NCBI GenBank assembly: GCA_002427755.1
Contig: DIYO01000001.1
Coordinates: 1,302,001-1,366,000 of the forward strand
Reading direction: 5' to 3'
DNA from: Roseivirga sp. UBA6052
GTDB taxonomy: Bacteria; Bacteroidota; Bacteroidia; Cytophagales; Cyclobacteriaceae
DNA: 64,000 bases
The notes beneath the pieces were generated by a model. It made no database searches and was not told the DNA's origin. It saw only the letters and a list, made by a program, of their open reading frames with translations. This document shows positions 45,928 to 55,764 of the stretch, one piece after another (within the stretch, counting starts at the first letter, position 1; each line of letters starts with the position of its first letter). The translations under genes were made by a program, and so were the position numbers.

Positions 45928-47406
45928 TTAATAAGCTTTAGCAAAAAGCACTCTTCGCTGAGAAGGTTTTCCTGAGAAGATACAAGTACCTTCTTCGTCC
46001 TTAGCGTCAATAGGTATACAACGGATTGTAGCTTTTGTTTCTTCTTTAATTTTCTCCTCGGTTTCAGCAGTGCCGTCCCAATGTGCAGATACAAATCCAC
46101 CTTGGTTTTCTAATATAGATTTAAAGTCTTCGTAAGTATCTGCAGTCCTTGTATTCTCTGCTCTAAAGTCGAATGCCTGCTTGTAAATATTATCCTGAAT
46201 ATCATTTAAGAGCTCTTGAACTTTAGTCAATAGATCACCATCCAAACTAAAGGTCTCTTTCACCCCAGTATCTCTTCTAGCAATCTCTACCGAATTGTTC
46301 TCCATGTCTTTAGGGCCAATTGCAAATCTTACAGGAACACCTTTTAATTCCCACTCTGCAAATTTAAACCCTGGTTTATAGGTATCTCGATCATCGAGCT
46401 TTACTGTAATTCCAGCTGCCTTCAAAGGCTTAATTAATTCATTCACCTTATCCCGAATAGCATTGAGTTGTTCCTCTCCTTTATAAATAGGAACGATTAC
46501 TACTTGAATAGGAGCCAATTTAGGAGGCAACACTAAACCCTGATCATCAGAGTGAGCCATAATTAACGCCCCCATTAGACGTGTACTAACACCCCATGAA
46601 GTACCCCAAACGAAATCCTGCTTACCCTCTTTTGAAGTGAATTTGACATCAAATGCTTTAGCAAAATTTTGTCCCAAGAAGTGAGAAGTACCAGCCTGTA
46701 AGGCTTTACCGTCTTGCATCAAGGCTTCAATACAATAGGTCTCAAGGGCCCCAGCAAACCGCTCACTTTCTGTTTTGACACCTTTAACCACAGGTACTGC
46801 CATAAACTCTTCAGCAAATTGAGCATAGACATTCATCATTTGAATTGACTCATCTATAGCCTCTTGCTTTGTGGCGTGAGCAGTGTGCCCTTCTTGCCAC
46901 AAGAACTCTGCAGTTCTTAAAAAGAGTCTAGTTCTCATCTCCCAACGGACAACATTAGCCCATTGGTTGACTAATATTGGCAAGTCTCTGTAAGACTGTA
47001 TCCAGTTCTTATAGGTATTCCATATCACAGTTTCTGAAGTAGGTCTTACGATTAGCTCTTCTTCTAACTGTGCGTCCGGATCTACTACTACCCCCTGACC
47101 GTCAGGATCATTCTTTAATCTGTAGTGAGTCACTACAGCACACTCTTTGGCAAAGCCCTCCACATGATCGGCTTCTTTGCTCAAGTAAGATTTGGGAATG
47201 AATAAAGGAAAGTATGCATTGGTATGACCTGTTTCTTTAAACATTCTGTCGATCTCTGCCTGCATTTTCTCCCAAATGGAAAATCCGTATGGCTTTATTA
47301 CCATACAGCCTCTTACTGGTGAGTTTTCTGCTAAGTCAGCTTTTTTCACCAATTCGTTATACCATAATGAATAGTCTTCGCTTCTTTTTGGTAATCCTTT
47401 ACTCAT
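45928..47406 (-). CDS. proS: Prolyl-tRNA synthetase, archaeal/eukaryotic-like type
   Basis: 492 residues, class II. The ProS type 3 signatures are RPTSETVIWNTYKNWIQSYRDLP (motif 2 region, residues about 135-155) and the C-terminal CIPIDAKDEEGTCIFSGKPS zinc-like tail. It lacks the editing domain of the bacterial-type enzyme. The -7 box TATATTTG lies at 47458-47465 on the minus strand. Confidence 0.95.
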   Translation of the reverse strand: MSKGLPKRSEDYSLWYNELVKKADLAENSPVRGCMVIKPYGFSIWEKMQAEIDRMFKETGHTNAYFPLFIPKSYLSKEADHVEGFAKECAVVTHYRLKNDPDGQGVVVDPDAQLEEELIVRPTSETVIWNTYKNWIQSYRDLPILVNQWANVVRWEMRTRLFLRTAEFLWQEGHTAHATKQEAIDESIQMMNVYAQFAEEFMAVPVVKGVKTESERFAGALETYCIEALMQDGKALQAGTSHFLGQNFAKAFDVKFTSKEGKQDFVWGTSWGVSTRLMGALIMAHSDDQGLVLPPKLAPIQVVIVPIYKGEEQLNAIRDKVNELIKPLKAAGITVKLDDRDTYKPGFKFAEWELKGVPVRFAIGPKDMENNSVEIARRDTGVKETFSLDGDLLTKVQELLNDIQDNIYKQAFDFRAENTRTADTYEDFKSILENQGGFVSAHWDGTAETEEKIKEETKATIRCIPIDAKDEEGTCIFSGKPSQRRVLFAKAY

Positions 47407-47457
47407 GCTCGTCTTTTGGTATGATACTTGCTCTTTTTAGAGCGTGAAATTATCCGA

Positions 47458-47465
47458 CAAATATA
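47458..47465 (-). promoter_or_regulatory. -7 box of proS
   Basis: TATATTTG on the minus strand, 51 nt before the start codon. No clear -33 partner at 19-20 nt. Confidence 0.45.
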
Positions 47466-47537
47466 AAGTTTTCGGGTGTTTTCCCGACCAAATAAGATAA
47501 TTACACGTTAACTTTAAATAGCCAGGAAAGGAAAGTC

Positions 47538-49214
47538 ATGAGAAGAATCAAATGGAAATTATTAATGGCACCACTGGGCATACTTACCTTGTTTGCCTGT
47601 TCACCAAATCAATACCAACAACTTACAGAATATGATGATGTATATTTTACATCTGCAGACAGACAGCAAACACCTAAAGTGATTGCTAAACCTGTTGAAG
47701 TTACACCTGTTGCGAATACGCAGGTAGTTAGTTTGGAGAACAGTTCAATAGCCAAAGTGGAACCTGAACTGGTACAAAAATATTCTAGTCCAACTAAAGA
47801 AGTTACTTATTTCGAATTAACAGAACCCAAAGTACAAAGGGCCTCTGAGCTGAATTATGATGACTTTGTTTCGGACTACGAAAACAGCCTTTTAAAGTAT
47901 TATGAATTACCTGTAGACTGGGAGACAGAATGGAATGAAGGTGAATTCAACCGACTCGTAAGAGACGATTTCTATTTTGCTCAGGCTTGGTACGATCAAT
48001 ATTATAGAGGAGATGGCGCTAGAATGGATGAATATCTTGCCGGAAGTTTGGGAAGAAATAATCTCAGCGTATCAGACCTTCGTTCTTCTAATCTTGGATC
48101 AGATATTAACATCAACCTAGGTCTAGGCTTCGGTAGAGGCTGGGGCTGGGGAAGTCCATTCGGTTGGGGTAATAACTTTGGCTGGGGAGTAGGCTTTGGC
48201 TGGGGTGACCCATTCTTTGGTGTAAATGCCGGATTCTGGGATCCATGGGCCTTCAGATCGCCATTTGGATTTAGAAATGCTTGGGCTTTTAATAGTTGGG
48301 ACCCTTTTTGGGGCTCTAGCTGGGGCTGGGGAGGCATTGGCTTTAACAGATGGAACCGCTGGAATAGATGGAACAGACGCGCTTGGAGAAATGGTTGGAT
48401 TGGTGGTTTTAACGGACCAGTTGTAAACAACTTCTTTGTAGGTAACTCTGGAGAATTTGTGAATGGCAGAGGTAGAACTTTCACCAGAGGAGGAAGACTA
48501 AGATCTACATCTGTAACTTCTGTGAGAAGCGATGCTTTAAATGGTACTGTAGCGAGCAGAAGAAGTGGAAGAGTTAGTGCAACTAATGATCGCATTACCA
48601 GAAGTTCCATATCAAACGTATCATCGAGAAGTAGCAGGGTTTCTGGAGGTAGAGCAGTTAGTTCATCCAGTGCTAGAAGTGGTAGAGTTTCTTCGTCTAG
48701 AACAGGTTCTGCAAATGTTAGAAGCAGCCGTAGTTCTTCTCCTAATGTAAGTAGTACAAGAAGTAGTAGAGTAAGAACTGATGCTTACAGATTCTCTAGC
48801 TCAAGAAATTCTAGAAGCTCATCTGTATCAACAGATCGTTCAGCTTCAAGAGCATCTTCTTCTAGAGAAGTAAGAAGCAGAACTAGCAGATTTAGTAGAG
48901 ACTCTTTCTCTTCAAACAGATCATCTAGTAACAGAAGCTCTTCGAGAAATAGCGGACTATCTTTCAGCCGTAACTCATCGAGTAGATCTTCTTCAGGAAT
49001 TCGCTCTAGCAGCAGATCTTCTGGTAGTAGAAGCTCATACTCAAGAGGCTCTTCAAGTAGAGGAAGTTCTTCTAGAAGTTTCAGTCGAGGATCTAGTTCA
49101 AGGTCTTCTTCTAGAGGCTCGTTTAGTAGAAGTAGTGGTGGAAGCCGATCTTCAGGCAGCAGCCGATCTTCAAGTAGTAGATCAGGTGGTTCAAGCAGAT
49201 CTGGCAGAGGTTAA
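47538..49214 (+). CDS. Trp/Gly-rich and Ser/Arg-rich lipoprotein
   Basis: 558 residues, no family recognised. The lipobox LFAC places the lipidated Cys at 21; residues 22-190 are ordinary and acidic; 195-290 are a Gly/Trp/Phe low-complexity region (GWGWGSPFGWGNNFGWG and similar) ending in three RWN triplets; from about 320 to the end the sequence is Ser/Arg-dominated (SSR, SRS and RSS runs). Basic, disordered and envelope-anchored. It precedes an outer-membrane barrel by 24 bp. Its codons in the RS region use both AGY and TCN serine, so the tract is not a simple DNA microsatellite. Confidence 0.85.
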   Translation: MRRIKWKLLMAPLGILTLFACSPNQYQQLTEYDDVYFTSADRQQTPKVIAKPVEVTPVANTQVVSLENSSIAKVEPELVQKYSSPTKEVTYFELTEPKVQRASELNYDDFVSDYENSLLKYYELPVDWETEWNEGEFNRLVRDDFYFAQAWYDQYYRGDGARMDEYLAGSLGRNNLSVSDLRSSNLGSDININLGLGFGRGWGWGSPFGWGNNFGWGVGFGWGDPFFGVNAGFWDPWAFRSPFGFRNAWAFNSWDPFWGSSWGWGGIGFNRWNRWNRWNRRAWRNGWIGGFNGPVVNNFFVGNSGEFVNGRGRTFTRGGRLRSTSVTSVRSDALNGTVASRRSGRVSATNDRITRSSISNVSSRSSRVSGGRAVSSSSARSGRVSSSRTGSANVRSSRSSSPNVSSTRSSRVRTDAYRFSSSRNSRSSSVSTDRSASRASSSREVRSRTSRFSRDSFSSNRSSSNRSSSRNSGLSFSRNSSSRSSSGIRSSSRSSGSRSSYSRGSSSRGSSSRSFSRGSSSRSSSRGSFSRSSGGSRSSGSSRSSSSRSGGSSRSGRG

Positions 49215-49238
49215 TTCAGCATACAAAAACTCATCAAA

Positions 49239-50768
49239 ATGAAAAGATTATCAAAGCTTATATATATAGGCCTGGCACTGCTGTGTATAACAGCGGTGTC
49301 TAAGGCCCAAGTGCAGCCAGGTTCATTTGGCTATTATCAAGATGCACTAAGGTTTAGCCAGTTTAATCAATGGGGTACTGCCAGATTCTCCGGAATTGCA
49401 GGTGCAGGAAGCGTACTCGGTGGCGATGTGAGTGCAGCATCTCTCAACCCTGCCGGTTTAGGACTATTCAATAGATCGCAATTTGTAATCACACCTGGTT
49501 TAAGTGTTAATACTTTTGATTCTAATTTCTTAGATGTAGAAACAAGAAGTGAGCGCACTAATTTCTCATTAGCCAATGCAGGTCTAGTTATCAATTTTAA
49601 CAAGGGCGATTTAACTCCAGGAAGTTGGAGAGGTGGTTCCTTAGCCATCACTTATAATCGATTCAATGATTTTAGGCAAGACATTGGGTATTCGGCACAG
49701 AACAATAACAATTCCATTATTGATGCCATGCTGAATAGAGCAGATGGATTCTTCCCCGAAGAACTGGGTGGTATTGAACAGATTGGATATGACCATTATT
49801 TGATCAACCCATTCCCGGGTGCTGAAGACATTTACACTTCATTTGTCAATGGTTTTCCTGTTCAGAGAGAAAGGATTAATAGAATTGGTCAAATCGATCA
49901 AGTGAACATTGCATTCGGTGGCAACTTTGAGGACAAATTGTATGTAGGGGCGGGTCTTGGTCTTACGTCTGTTGATTATAGACAACTGAGAGTATACACA
50001 GAAAATTTTAGCGGCTCAGCTTTAAATCAATTCACACTAGATGAAAGGCTTGATATTTCAGGAACTGGAGTGAACGCTAATCTTGGTGTAATCTTTAGAC
50101 CAACTAACTTCGTTCGATTTGGTGCTTCAATTACAACACCAACATGGTACAACTTCAGTGAAGAGAGTGATGCAATTTATAGCTCAGACTATAACAATTA
50201 TGATGTAGCGAATTTCTTAGATGACAATGGAAACCGAATCATTCAAGAAGACACTGTATTGAATAGTTTGGTAAGTGAGACTAACATATTCTTTTCGAAC
50301 TATAACTTAAGAACGCCATTGAGATTGAATGCTGGTATAGCTTTCTTCTTAGGCAAGAATGGTTTTATTACGGCCGATATTGAAAGATTAAACTATGGTA
50401 ATGCTTTTGTTTCTTCTCCTGACTTTACGGCTGAGAGTGACAACAGAACGATAGAGAACATCTATCAATCGACAACAAACTTTAGATTAGGAGCTGAATA
50501 TAGATACAAGCTATTCAGGTTTAGAGCAGGGTTTGCATCATTAGGTGATCCTACAAACGACTCTTTTGATGACATCGATCGATCTAGAACAATATCATCT
50601 TTAGGTGTAGGTATGAATGTAGGAAAGTACTTTTTGGATCTCTCCTATGCACATACCGAGTTCGGAGATTCATTTACTTCATACACGTTTGCTGATGGCA
50701 CAGGACTTACTGCAAATATTAATAACAACGTAAATGATTTTAAAATTAGCTTAGGAATGAGCTTCTAG
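49239..50768 (+). CDS. OmpP1/FadL-type outer-membrane transport protein
   Basis: 509 residues with a signal peptide (LALLCITAVSKAQ). The early RFSGIAGAGSVLGGDVSAASLNPAGLG stretch is the FadL-like N-terminal plug motif, and the rest is a large beta-barrel ending in a Phe strand (FKISLGMSF). It may import hydrophobic compounds. Follows the RS-rich lipoprotein by 24 bp in the same direction. Confidence 0.85.
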   Translation: MKRLSKLIYIGLALLCITAVSKAQVQPGSFGYYQDALRFSQFNQWGTARFSGIAGAGSVLGGDVSAASLNPAGLGLFNRSQFVITPGLSVNTFDSNFLDVETRSERTNFSLANAGLVINFNKGDLTPGSWRGGSLAITYNRFNDFRQDIGYSAQNNNNSIIDAMLNRADGFFPEELGGIEQIGYDHYLINPFPGAEDIYTSFVNGFPVQRERINRIGQIDQVNIAFGGNFEDKLYVGAGLGLTSVDYRQLRVYTENFSGSALNQFTLDERLDISGTGVNANLGVIFRPTNFVRFGASITTPTWYNFSEESDAIYSSDYNNYDVANFLDDNGNRIIQEDTVLNSLVSETNIFFSNYNLRTPLRLNAGIAFFLGKNGFITADIERLNYGNAFVSSPDFTAESDNRTIENIYQSTTNFRLGAEYRYKLFRFRAGFASLGDPTNDSFDDIDRSRTISSLGVGMNVGKYFLDLSYAHTEFGDSFTSYTFADGTGLTANINNNVNDFKISLGMSF

Positions 50769-50769
50769 C

Positions 50770-51297
50770 TCAGAGCTCAACTGATTTTAGATTAGAGATA
50801 ATCATATCTACATTGATTTGGTTATCTCTAATTTTTATTTGCGCTTGACTGTAGAAGGTCTCTCTCCTCTCCTTCATTTCTCTAATCTCTTGAATTAAAT
50901 CTTGGTGATCGTAACTCTTGAACATTGGTCTGTTCTCAACACCACCATCTATAATTCTTAAAGCCAATTCTCCTGGAGTAACATCAAAATAAAGCGTAAC
51001 ACCATGCTTATTCATGGCATCCATATTGAAATGAAAACAAGGAGCTCCTCCTCCAGTAGCCATGATAAAAGAATCTTCAGCCGCTATAACATCCATCAGC
51101 GCCTCATGCTCCCAAATTCTGAATTGTCCTTCTCCGTTATGAGCAAAGATGTCTGGAATTGATTTTCCTACCCTTTCCTCAATAAGCAAATCCAGGTCTA
51201 TGAATTTGTAGCCTAATCTTTGTGCAAGCTCCTTCCCAAGAGTGGATTTACCCGAACCTGCAAGTCCGACTAAAAAGATTCCCTTATGAACATTCAT
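50770..51297 (-). CDS. aroK: Shikimate kinase
   Basis: 175 residues. P-loop GLAGSGKS (11-18), the shikimate-site DLDLLIEERVGKSIPDIF, and ATGGGAP are present. Phosphorylates shikimate in aromatic amino acid synthesis. Its start codon overlaps the stop of the BT_3928 gene by one base. Confidence 0.96.
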   Translation of the reverse strand: MNVHKGIFLVGLAGSGKSTLGKELAQRLGYKFIDLDLLIEERVGKSIPDIFAHNGEGQFRIWEHEALMDVIAAEDSFIMATGGGAPCFHFNMDAMNKHGVTLYFDVTPGELALRIIDGGVENRPMFKSYDHQDLIQEIREMKERRETFYSQAQIKIRDNQINVDMIISNLKSVEL

Positions 51298-52289
51298 TAA
51301 TCTAAGTTACTGAAAATCTCGTCAGCCGAAGGCACATCATTGTAGTGCCACTTTCCCTTAACCACACCGTCTTTCAGTAAAACAAGACCTGGATTAGATC
51401 TAACCATGGTCTTTAAAAGGGTCTTATCCGAATAGTAATAAGGCAAAGCTAACTGCACAGCATGTCTCAGGTTTTCGAATTCAGCACCGCTTGCCGCTGT
51501 AATTGCCGTCACTTCTATATCCGATTCTATAGCACCAATCAGACTATTTACCATAGCATAAGCGTCAATATCAGTCTTCTCAGTATCATGAACTATCACG
51601 AGCAACTTACTTCCGCTCAGTGAACGGTCAGTATAGTCATCTTCATCTCCCCAAAAAGCATAGTTAGTAATCTTGGGTACTGCATATGGATCTTCAGGTG
51701 GCGGCATCATGGCTTCAGGAATGCTTGTTCCTACTTTATACGCTCTAAAATCAATAGCCGGCAGATGTGCTACTGATAAGAAACAAACGATAAGACAAAA
51801 TGTAAGTGTAAAAGCCACTCCACCTAAGTGATAAATAGGTGTGGAATCACGTTCGTTCTTTTTTCTACCCACAAAAAGAATAATGATTAAGACTAAGAGA
51901 ATAATGTCTTTAGTAAAGGATTGCCATGGTGTTAATTTGATTGCATCCCCAAAACATCCACAGTCGGTTACTTTATTAAAGTATGCAGAATAGAATGTCA
52001 AGAAAGTAAAGAACACAATTATCGCAAGCAACAAACTTGTTGTCCACTTCTCTTTGAATCTCATGAGTAGGGCTACACCAAGCACCACTTCAAGTGTGGA
52101 TAGAAAAATAGAAAGAAATAAGGAGGCGGGTTTTAACGCATCAAAAAATGGTGCTATATCTACTGAGAAAACAGTAAAATACTCTTCCAATTTAATTTGA
52201 GTTCCTACCGGATCATTCACTTTAATTAATCCGGAAAAGATAAACAGGGCACCAACAAGGTATCTCGCAGCTTTATTCAATACTTCCAT
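51297..52289 (-). CDS. BT_3928 family protein (DoxX-like plus thioredoxin-like domain)
   Basis: 330 residues. Four transmembrane segments of a DoxX-like domain (to about 140; with CGCFGDAIKLTPWQSF between them) are followed by a periplasmic domain of thioredoxin-like outline. The family name is an uncharacterised Bacteroidota orthologue group. Next to DUF1599 and folP, its common neighbours. Confidence 0.88.
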   Translation of the reverse strand: MEVLNKAARYLVGALFIFSGLIKVNDPVGTQIKLEEYFTVFSVDIAPFFDALKPASLFLSIFLSTLEVVLGVALLMRFKEKWTTSLLLAIIVFFTFLTFYSAYFNKVTDCGCFGDAIKLTPWQSFTKDIILLVLIIILFVGRKKNERDSTPIYHLGGVAFTLTFCLIVCFLSVAHLPAIDFRAYKVGTSIPEAMMPPPEDPYAVPKITNYAFWGDEDDYTDRSLSGSKLLVIVHDTEKTDIDAYAMVNSLIGAIESDIEVTAITAASGAEFENLRHAVQLALPYYYSDKTLLKTMVRSNPGLVLLKDGVVKGKWHYNDVPSADEIFSNLD

Positions 52290-52293
52290 TCTA

Positions 52294-52833
52294 CTATTCC
52301 TTCATTAAGATCATACAGAAAACGGCATAATTGATCATGTCCATGTAATTAGCATCAATACCTTCTGAGATGATAGTTTTGCCAGAATTATCTTCAATCT
52401 GTTTTACACGTAGCAACTTCATGAGAATTATATCAGTCATAGAAGAGACTCTCATATCTCTCCATGCTTCTCCATAATCATGATTCTTGTTCATCAACAA
52501 GTCCATTGTGGTGTTTACATGCCCATCGTAAAGTGGCTCAAGAACTTCAACATCCATTTCCATTGGATCGTCTTCCGTCAAATCCATTTGAATCAAAGCA
52601 AGCACACAGTAGTTGATGATTCCGATAAATTCGCCTGAAATATCGTCATCAACCATTTGTCTGCCCTTATCTTGAATTGAACGTATGCGCTGTGCTTTAA
52701 TAAAGATTTGATCTGTAATTGAAGACAATCTGAGGATTCTCCAAGCTGTGCCGTAATCCTTAGTTTTCTTCATAAATATGTCTTTACAGACCTTTATAAC
52801 TTCTTTATATTCGCCTACGGTTTTTTGCTCCAA
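52294..52833 (-). CDS. DUF1599 family protein
   Basis: 179 residues. Two related halves with the motif KNHDYGEAWRDMR or KDYGTAWRILR, each followed by an SSMTDI-type helix. Related to nucleotide-pyrophosphatase-like folds; function unknown. Four bp before the BT_3928 start, divergent from folP by 31 bp. Confidence 0.92.
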   Translation of the reverse strand: MEQKTVGEYKEVIKVCKDIFMKKTKDYGTAWRILRLSSITDQIFIKAQRIRSIQDKGRQMVDDDISGEFIGIINYCVLALIQMDLTEDDPMEMDVEVLEPLYDGHVNTTMDLLMNKNHDYGEAWRDMRVSSMTDIILMKLLRVKQIEDNSGKTIISEGIDANYMDMINYAVFCMILMKE

Positions 52834-52864
52834 TTGATAAAATTTTAAACGTTTCTAACTGCTC

Positions 52865-53722
52865 TTGAAGGCGAAAGATAATCTATTTAAGGTTAAAAGC
52901 ACATTGAATATCCGTGGAAATCTAGTGGATTTAAACACCCCAAAAATCATGGGGATTTTGAATGTTACTCCAGATTCGTTTTATGCCGGAAGTCGCATCC
53001 AAAATATTGAGATGGCTGCTCAAAAAGCACAAGAAATGCTAAATAATGGAGCAGATATTATTGACATAGGCGGTTATTCAACACGACCGGGTGCCGATGA
53101 TATTTCAGTAGAAGATGAAATAGAAAGAACTGTACCCATCATAGAGTATTTGATCAAAACAAAGCCAGATTTAATCATCTCTATAGATACATTCAGATCT
53201 GAAGTTGCTCGTAAGGCAGTTGCTGCCGGTGCTTCTATCATTAATGATGTTTCCGGAGGTAATCTTGATGATCGCATGTTCGAAACTGTTGCGGAACTAG
53301 GCGTTCCATACATCTTAATGCATATGAGAGGCACTCCTCAGACCATGAAGGAACTCAACCAATACGACCATCTACTGAATGATATCACTAAAGAAATAGA
53401 ATCCAAAAAACAGCAACTACTGTCTTTAGGAGTTTCGGATATCATTATTGATCCGGGTTTTGGTTTCGCAAAGAACATCACTCAGAACTATGAAATCCTT
53501 CGAAATTTGGGTTATTTTAAAAGAATGAAGCTTCCGATCTTGGCTGGCGTTTCGAGAAAATCCATGATTTACAAAACGCTTAAGTCAACTCCCGAAGAAG
53601 CGCTTAATGGTACTACCGCCTTAAATATGGCAGCATTGATCAATGGCGCATCTATTCTAAGAGTTCATGATGTAAAAGAGGCAGCAGAAACAGTGAGACT
53701 TTATAGAGCATACAAAGGTTGA
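52865..53722 (+). CDS. folP: Dihydropteroate synthase
   Basis: 285 residues. GILNVTPDSF, DIGGYSTRPGA, IDPGFGFAKN and GVSRKSMI are the pterin- and pABA-site signatures of this folate enzyme. The start used is TTG: the next Met (in IMGILNVTP) would delete the first strand, and no ATG lies upstream. Its stop TGA overlaps the cdaA start (TTGA). Confidence 0.94.
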   Translation: MKAKDNLFKVKSTLNIRGNLVDLNTPKIMGILNVTPDSFYAGSRIQNIEMAAQKAQEMLNNGADIIDIGGYSTRPGADDISVEDEIERTVPIIEYLIKTKPDLIISIDTFRSEVARKAVAAGASIINDVSGGNLDDRMFETVAELGVPYILMHMRGTPQTMKELNQYDHLLNDITKEIESKKQQLLSLGVSDIIIDPGFGFAKNITQNYEILRNLGYFKRMKLPILAGVSRKSMIYKTLKSTPEEALNGTTALNMAALINGASILRVHDVKEAAETVRLYRAYKG

Positions 53723-54573
53723 TCTTCGCATTTAAAATAGGGTTCCTTGAAGTAAGGTGGATAGATATACTAGACATTCTCTTTGTTGCTATTCTACTTT
53801 ATCAGCTATACAAACTTCTTAAAGGAAGCGTAGCGGTAAGGGTGCTTATTGGTTTCGTATTACTTTACCTTATCTACCTCATTGTAAGAGCGGCCGAAAT
53901 GAATATGCTAGCCGGTATTCTAGGACAATTTATGGGGGTTGGAGTATTAGCGGCCATCATCATATTCTCACAAGAAATTAGAAAATTCCTTCTTCTGCTC
54001 GGCAAAACGACTTTTAGGCAGAACGACATTTTCCAATCAATCATGATTTGGAAGAAAAAAGAGGGTAAGCAGATCATGAATATTACGCCTATCATTGAGG
54101 CGATTAAACAGCTTTCATCTACCAATACAGGCGCCTTGCTGGTAATTTCAAGAAATACAGAGTTGAAATTTTATGCAGATTCTGGAGACCTTTTAGATGC
54201 ATTTGTTTCAAAACGACTACTGATATCCATATTCAATAAGCATAGTCCGCTACATGATGGGGCAGCCATTATTTTCAACGGCAAAATCATTGCAGCTAGA
54301 TGTATTCTTCCTGTAAGTGAAAGAGATTTACCTGCGCAATTTGGTATGAGACACCGCGCAGCTTTGGGTATGTCTGAAGCTACAGACACACTAATCTTGA
54401 CTATCTCTGAAGAAACTGGTCAGATGTCTATTGCCAGAAATGGTAAGCTAGATGATAACCTATCAGTTGCAGAAATCAGAAGAAGAGTGAATAGCTATCT
54501 GCTAGAAACAAAAAAAGTATCTCCTGCTAAAACCATTGAAGATGAAAGCGAAGAACTAGAAGTGGCTTCTTAA
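53719..54573 (+). CDS. cdaA: Diadenylate cyclase CdaA
   Basis: 284 residues. Three N-terminal transmembrane helices (to about 85), then the DAC domain with DGA (180-182) and RHR (211-213). Makes cyclic di-AMP, which controls turgor and cell-wall homeostasis. The start is TTG at 53719, sharing bases with the folP stop, so the pair is translationally coupled. Its TAA shares TTAA (54570-54573) with kbl on the other strand. Confidence 0.95.
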   Translation: MIFAFKIGFLEVRWIDILDILFVAILLYQLYKLLKGSVAVRVLIGFVLLYLIYLIVRAAEMNMLAGILGQFMGVGVLAAIIIFSQEIRKFLLLLGKTTFRQNDIFQSIMIWKKKEGKQIMNITPIIEAIKQLSSTNTGALLVISRNTELKFYADSGDLLDAFVSKRLLISIFNKHSPLHDGAAIIFNGKIIAARCILPVSERDLPAQFGMRHRAALGMSEATDTLILTISEETGQMSIARNGKLDDNLSVAEIRRRVNSYLLETKKVSPAKTIEDESEELEVAS

Positions 54574-55763
54574 ACCACTCCTAACTCTTTTCCAACGTCT
54601 GTAAAGGCAGTAATGGCCTTATCTAGGTGATGTCTGTCATGCGCAGCAGACATTTGAACTCTTATTCTCGCTTGGCCTTTTGGTACCACAGGATAGAAGA
54701 ACCCTATCACATAAATTCCCCTCTTCAATAAAGCATCAGCCATCTTCTGTGCTAAAGGTGCATCATAAAGCATTACAGGAACAATTGCATGCTCACCAGA
54801 TTTAATGTCAAATCCAGCTTCAGTCATTTTCTCTCTGAAGTATTTCGTATTGTCTTCTAGCTTATCTCTCAATTCTGTTGTTCCAGATAACATATCTAGT
54901 ACAGCAATAGATGCACCTACAATTGAAGGAGCTAATGTATTTGAAAATAGATAGGGTCTGGATCTTTGGCGAAGCATCTCAATGATCTCCTTTTTACCTG
55001 AGGTAAAGCCACCCGAAGCACCGCCTAACGCCTTACCTAAGGTTCCGGTAATGATATCCACACGATCCATGCAGTTTCTGAATTCATGCACACCTCTACC
55101 CGTTTTACCCATAAAGCCGGTAGAATGACACTCATCGGTCATAACCAAAGCCCCGTATTGATCAGCTAAGTCACAGATTTTATCTAGCTGAGCAATAGTA
55201 CCATCCATTGAGAATACCCCATCAGTCACAATTATTTTGTTCTGTGCGCCTTTTGCATCGGCAGCTTTCAATTGCTCTTCGAGATCGGCCATGTCGTTAT
55301 GTTGATAGCGGAATCTCATAGCCTTACATAATCTTACACCGTCAATAATTGAAGCGTGGTTTAAGGCATCTGAAATAATAGCATCTTCAGGTCCTAACAA
55401 GGGCTCAAAAACACCCCCGTTAGCATCGAAAGCTGCTGCATAAAGAATGGTGTCTTCCATACCTAAGAATTCGGAAATCTTAGCCTCCAACTCTTTATGA
55501 ATATCTTGAGTACCACAAATAAAACGAACGGAAGACAAGCCAAAACCATGGCTATCGATAGCATCTTTAGCCGCTTTCACAACATCAGGATGAGAAGACA
55601 AGCCTAGGTAATTGTTCGCACAGAAATTAATCACTTCTTCGCCAGCGGTTGTTTTAATGTCGGCAGCTTGAGGTGTTGTGATCACTCTCTCTTTTTTGAA
55701 CAGGCCCGCTTCTTTAATCGACTGTAATTCTGCCTCCAATTTGGGCTTTAAAGAATCGTACAT
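54570..55763 (-). CDS. kbl: Glycine C-acetyltransferase (2-amino-3-ketobutyrate CoA ligase)
   Basis: 397 residues. PLP-dependent alpha-oxoamine synthase; the Schiff-base lysine is Lys244 in GTLGKALGGASGG, and DECHSTGFMGKTGRG is the cofactor region. Splits 2-amino-3-ketobutyrate to glycine and acetyl-CoA. It follows a small ORF by 1 bp and is divergent from tdh, its pathway partner. Confidence 0.95.
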   Translation of the reverse strand: MYDSLKPKLEAELQSIKEAGLFKKERVITTPQAADIKTTAGEEVINFCANNYLGLSSHPDVVKAAKDAIDSHGFGLSSVRFICGTQDIHKELEAKISEFLGMEDTILYAAAFDANGGVFEPLLGPEDAIISDALNHASIIDGVRLCKAMRFRYQHNDMADLEEQLKAADAKGAQNKIIVTDGVFSMDGTIAQLDKICDLADQYGALVMTDECHSTGFMGKTGRGVHEFRNCMDRVDIITGTLGKALGGASGGFTSGKKEIIEMLRQRSRPYLFSNTLAPSIVGASIAVLDMLSGTTELRDKLEDNTKYFREKMTEAGFDIKSGEHAIVPVMLYDAPLAQKMADALLKRGIYVIGFFYPVVPKGQARIRVQMSAAHDRHHLDKAITAFTDVGKELGVV

Positions 55764-55764
55764 T

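Noticed and set aside
48002..48610. 202-codon minus-strand ORF
   Set aside because: Antisense to the Trp/Gly region of the RS-rich lipoprotein; its Pro/Leu repeats are the complement of the Gly/Trp codons.
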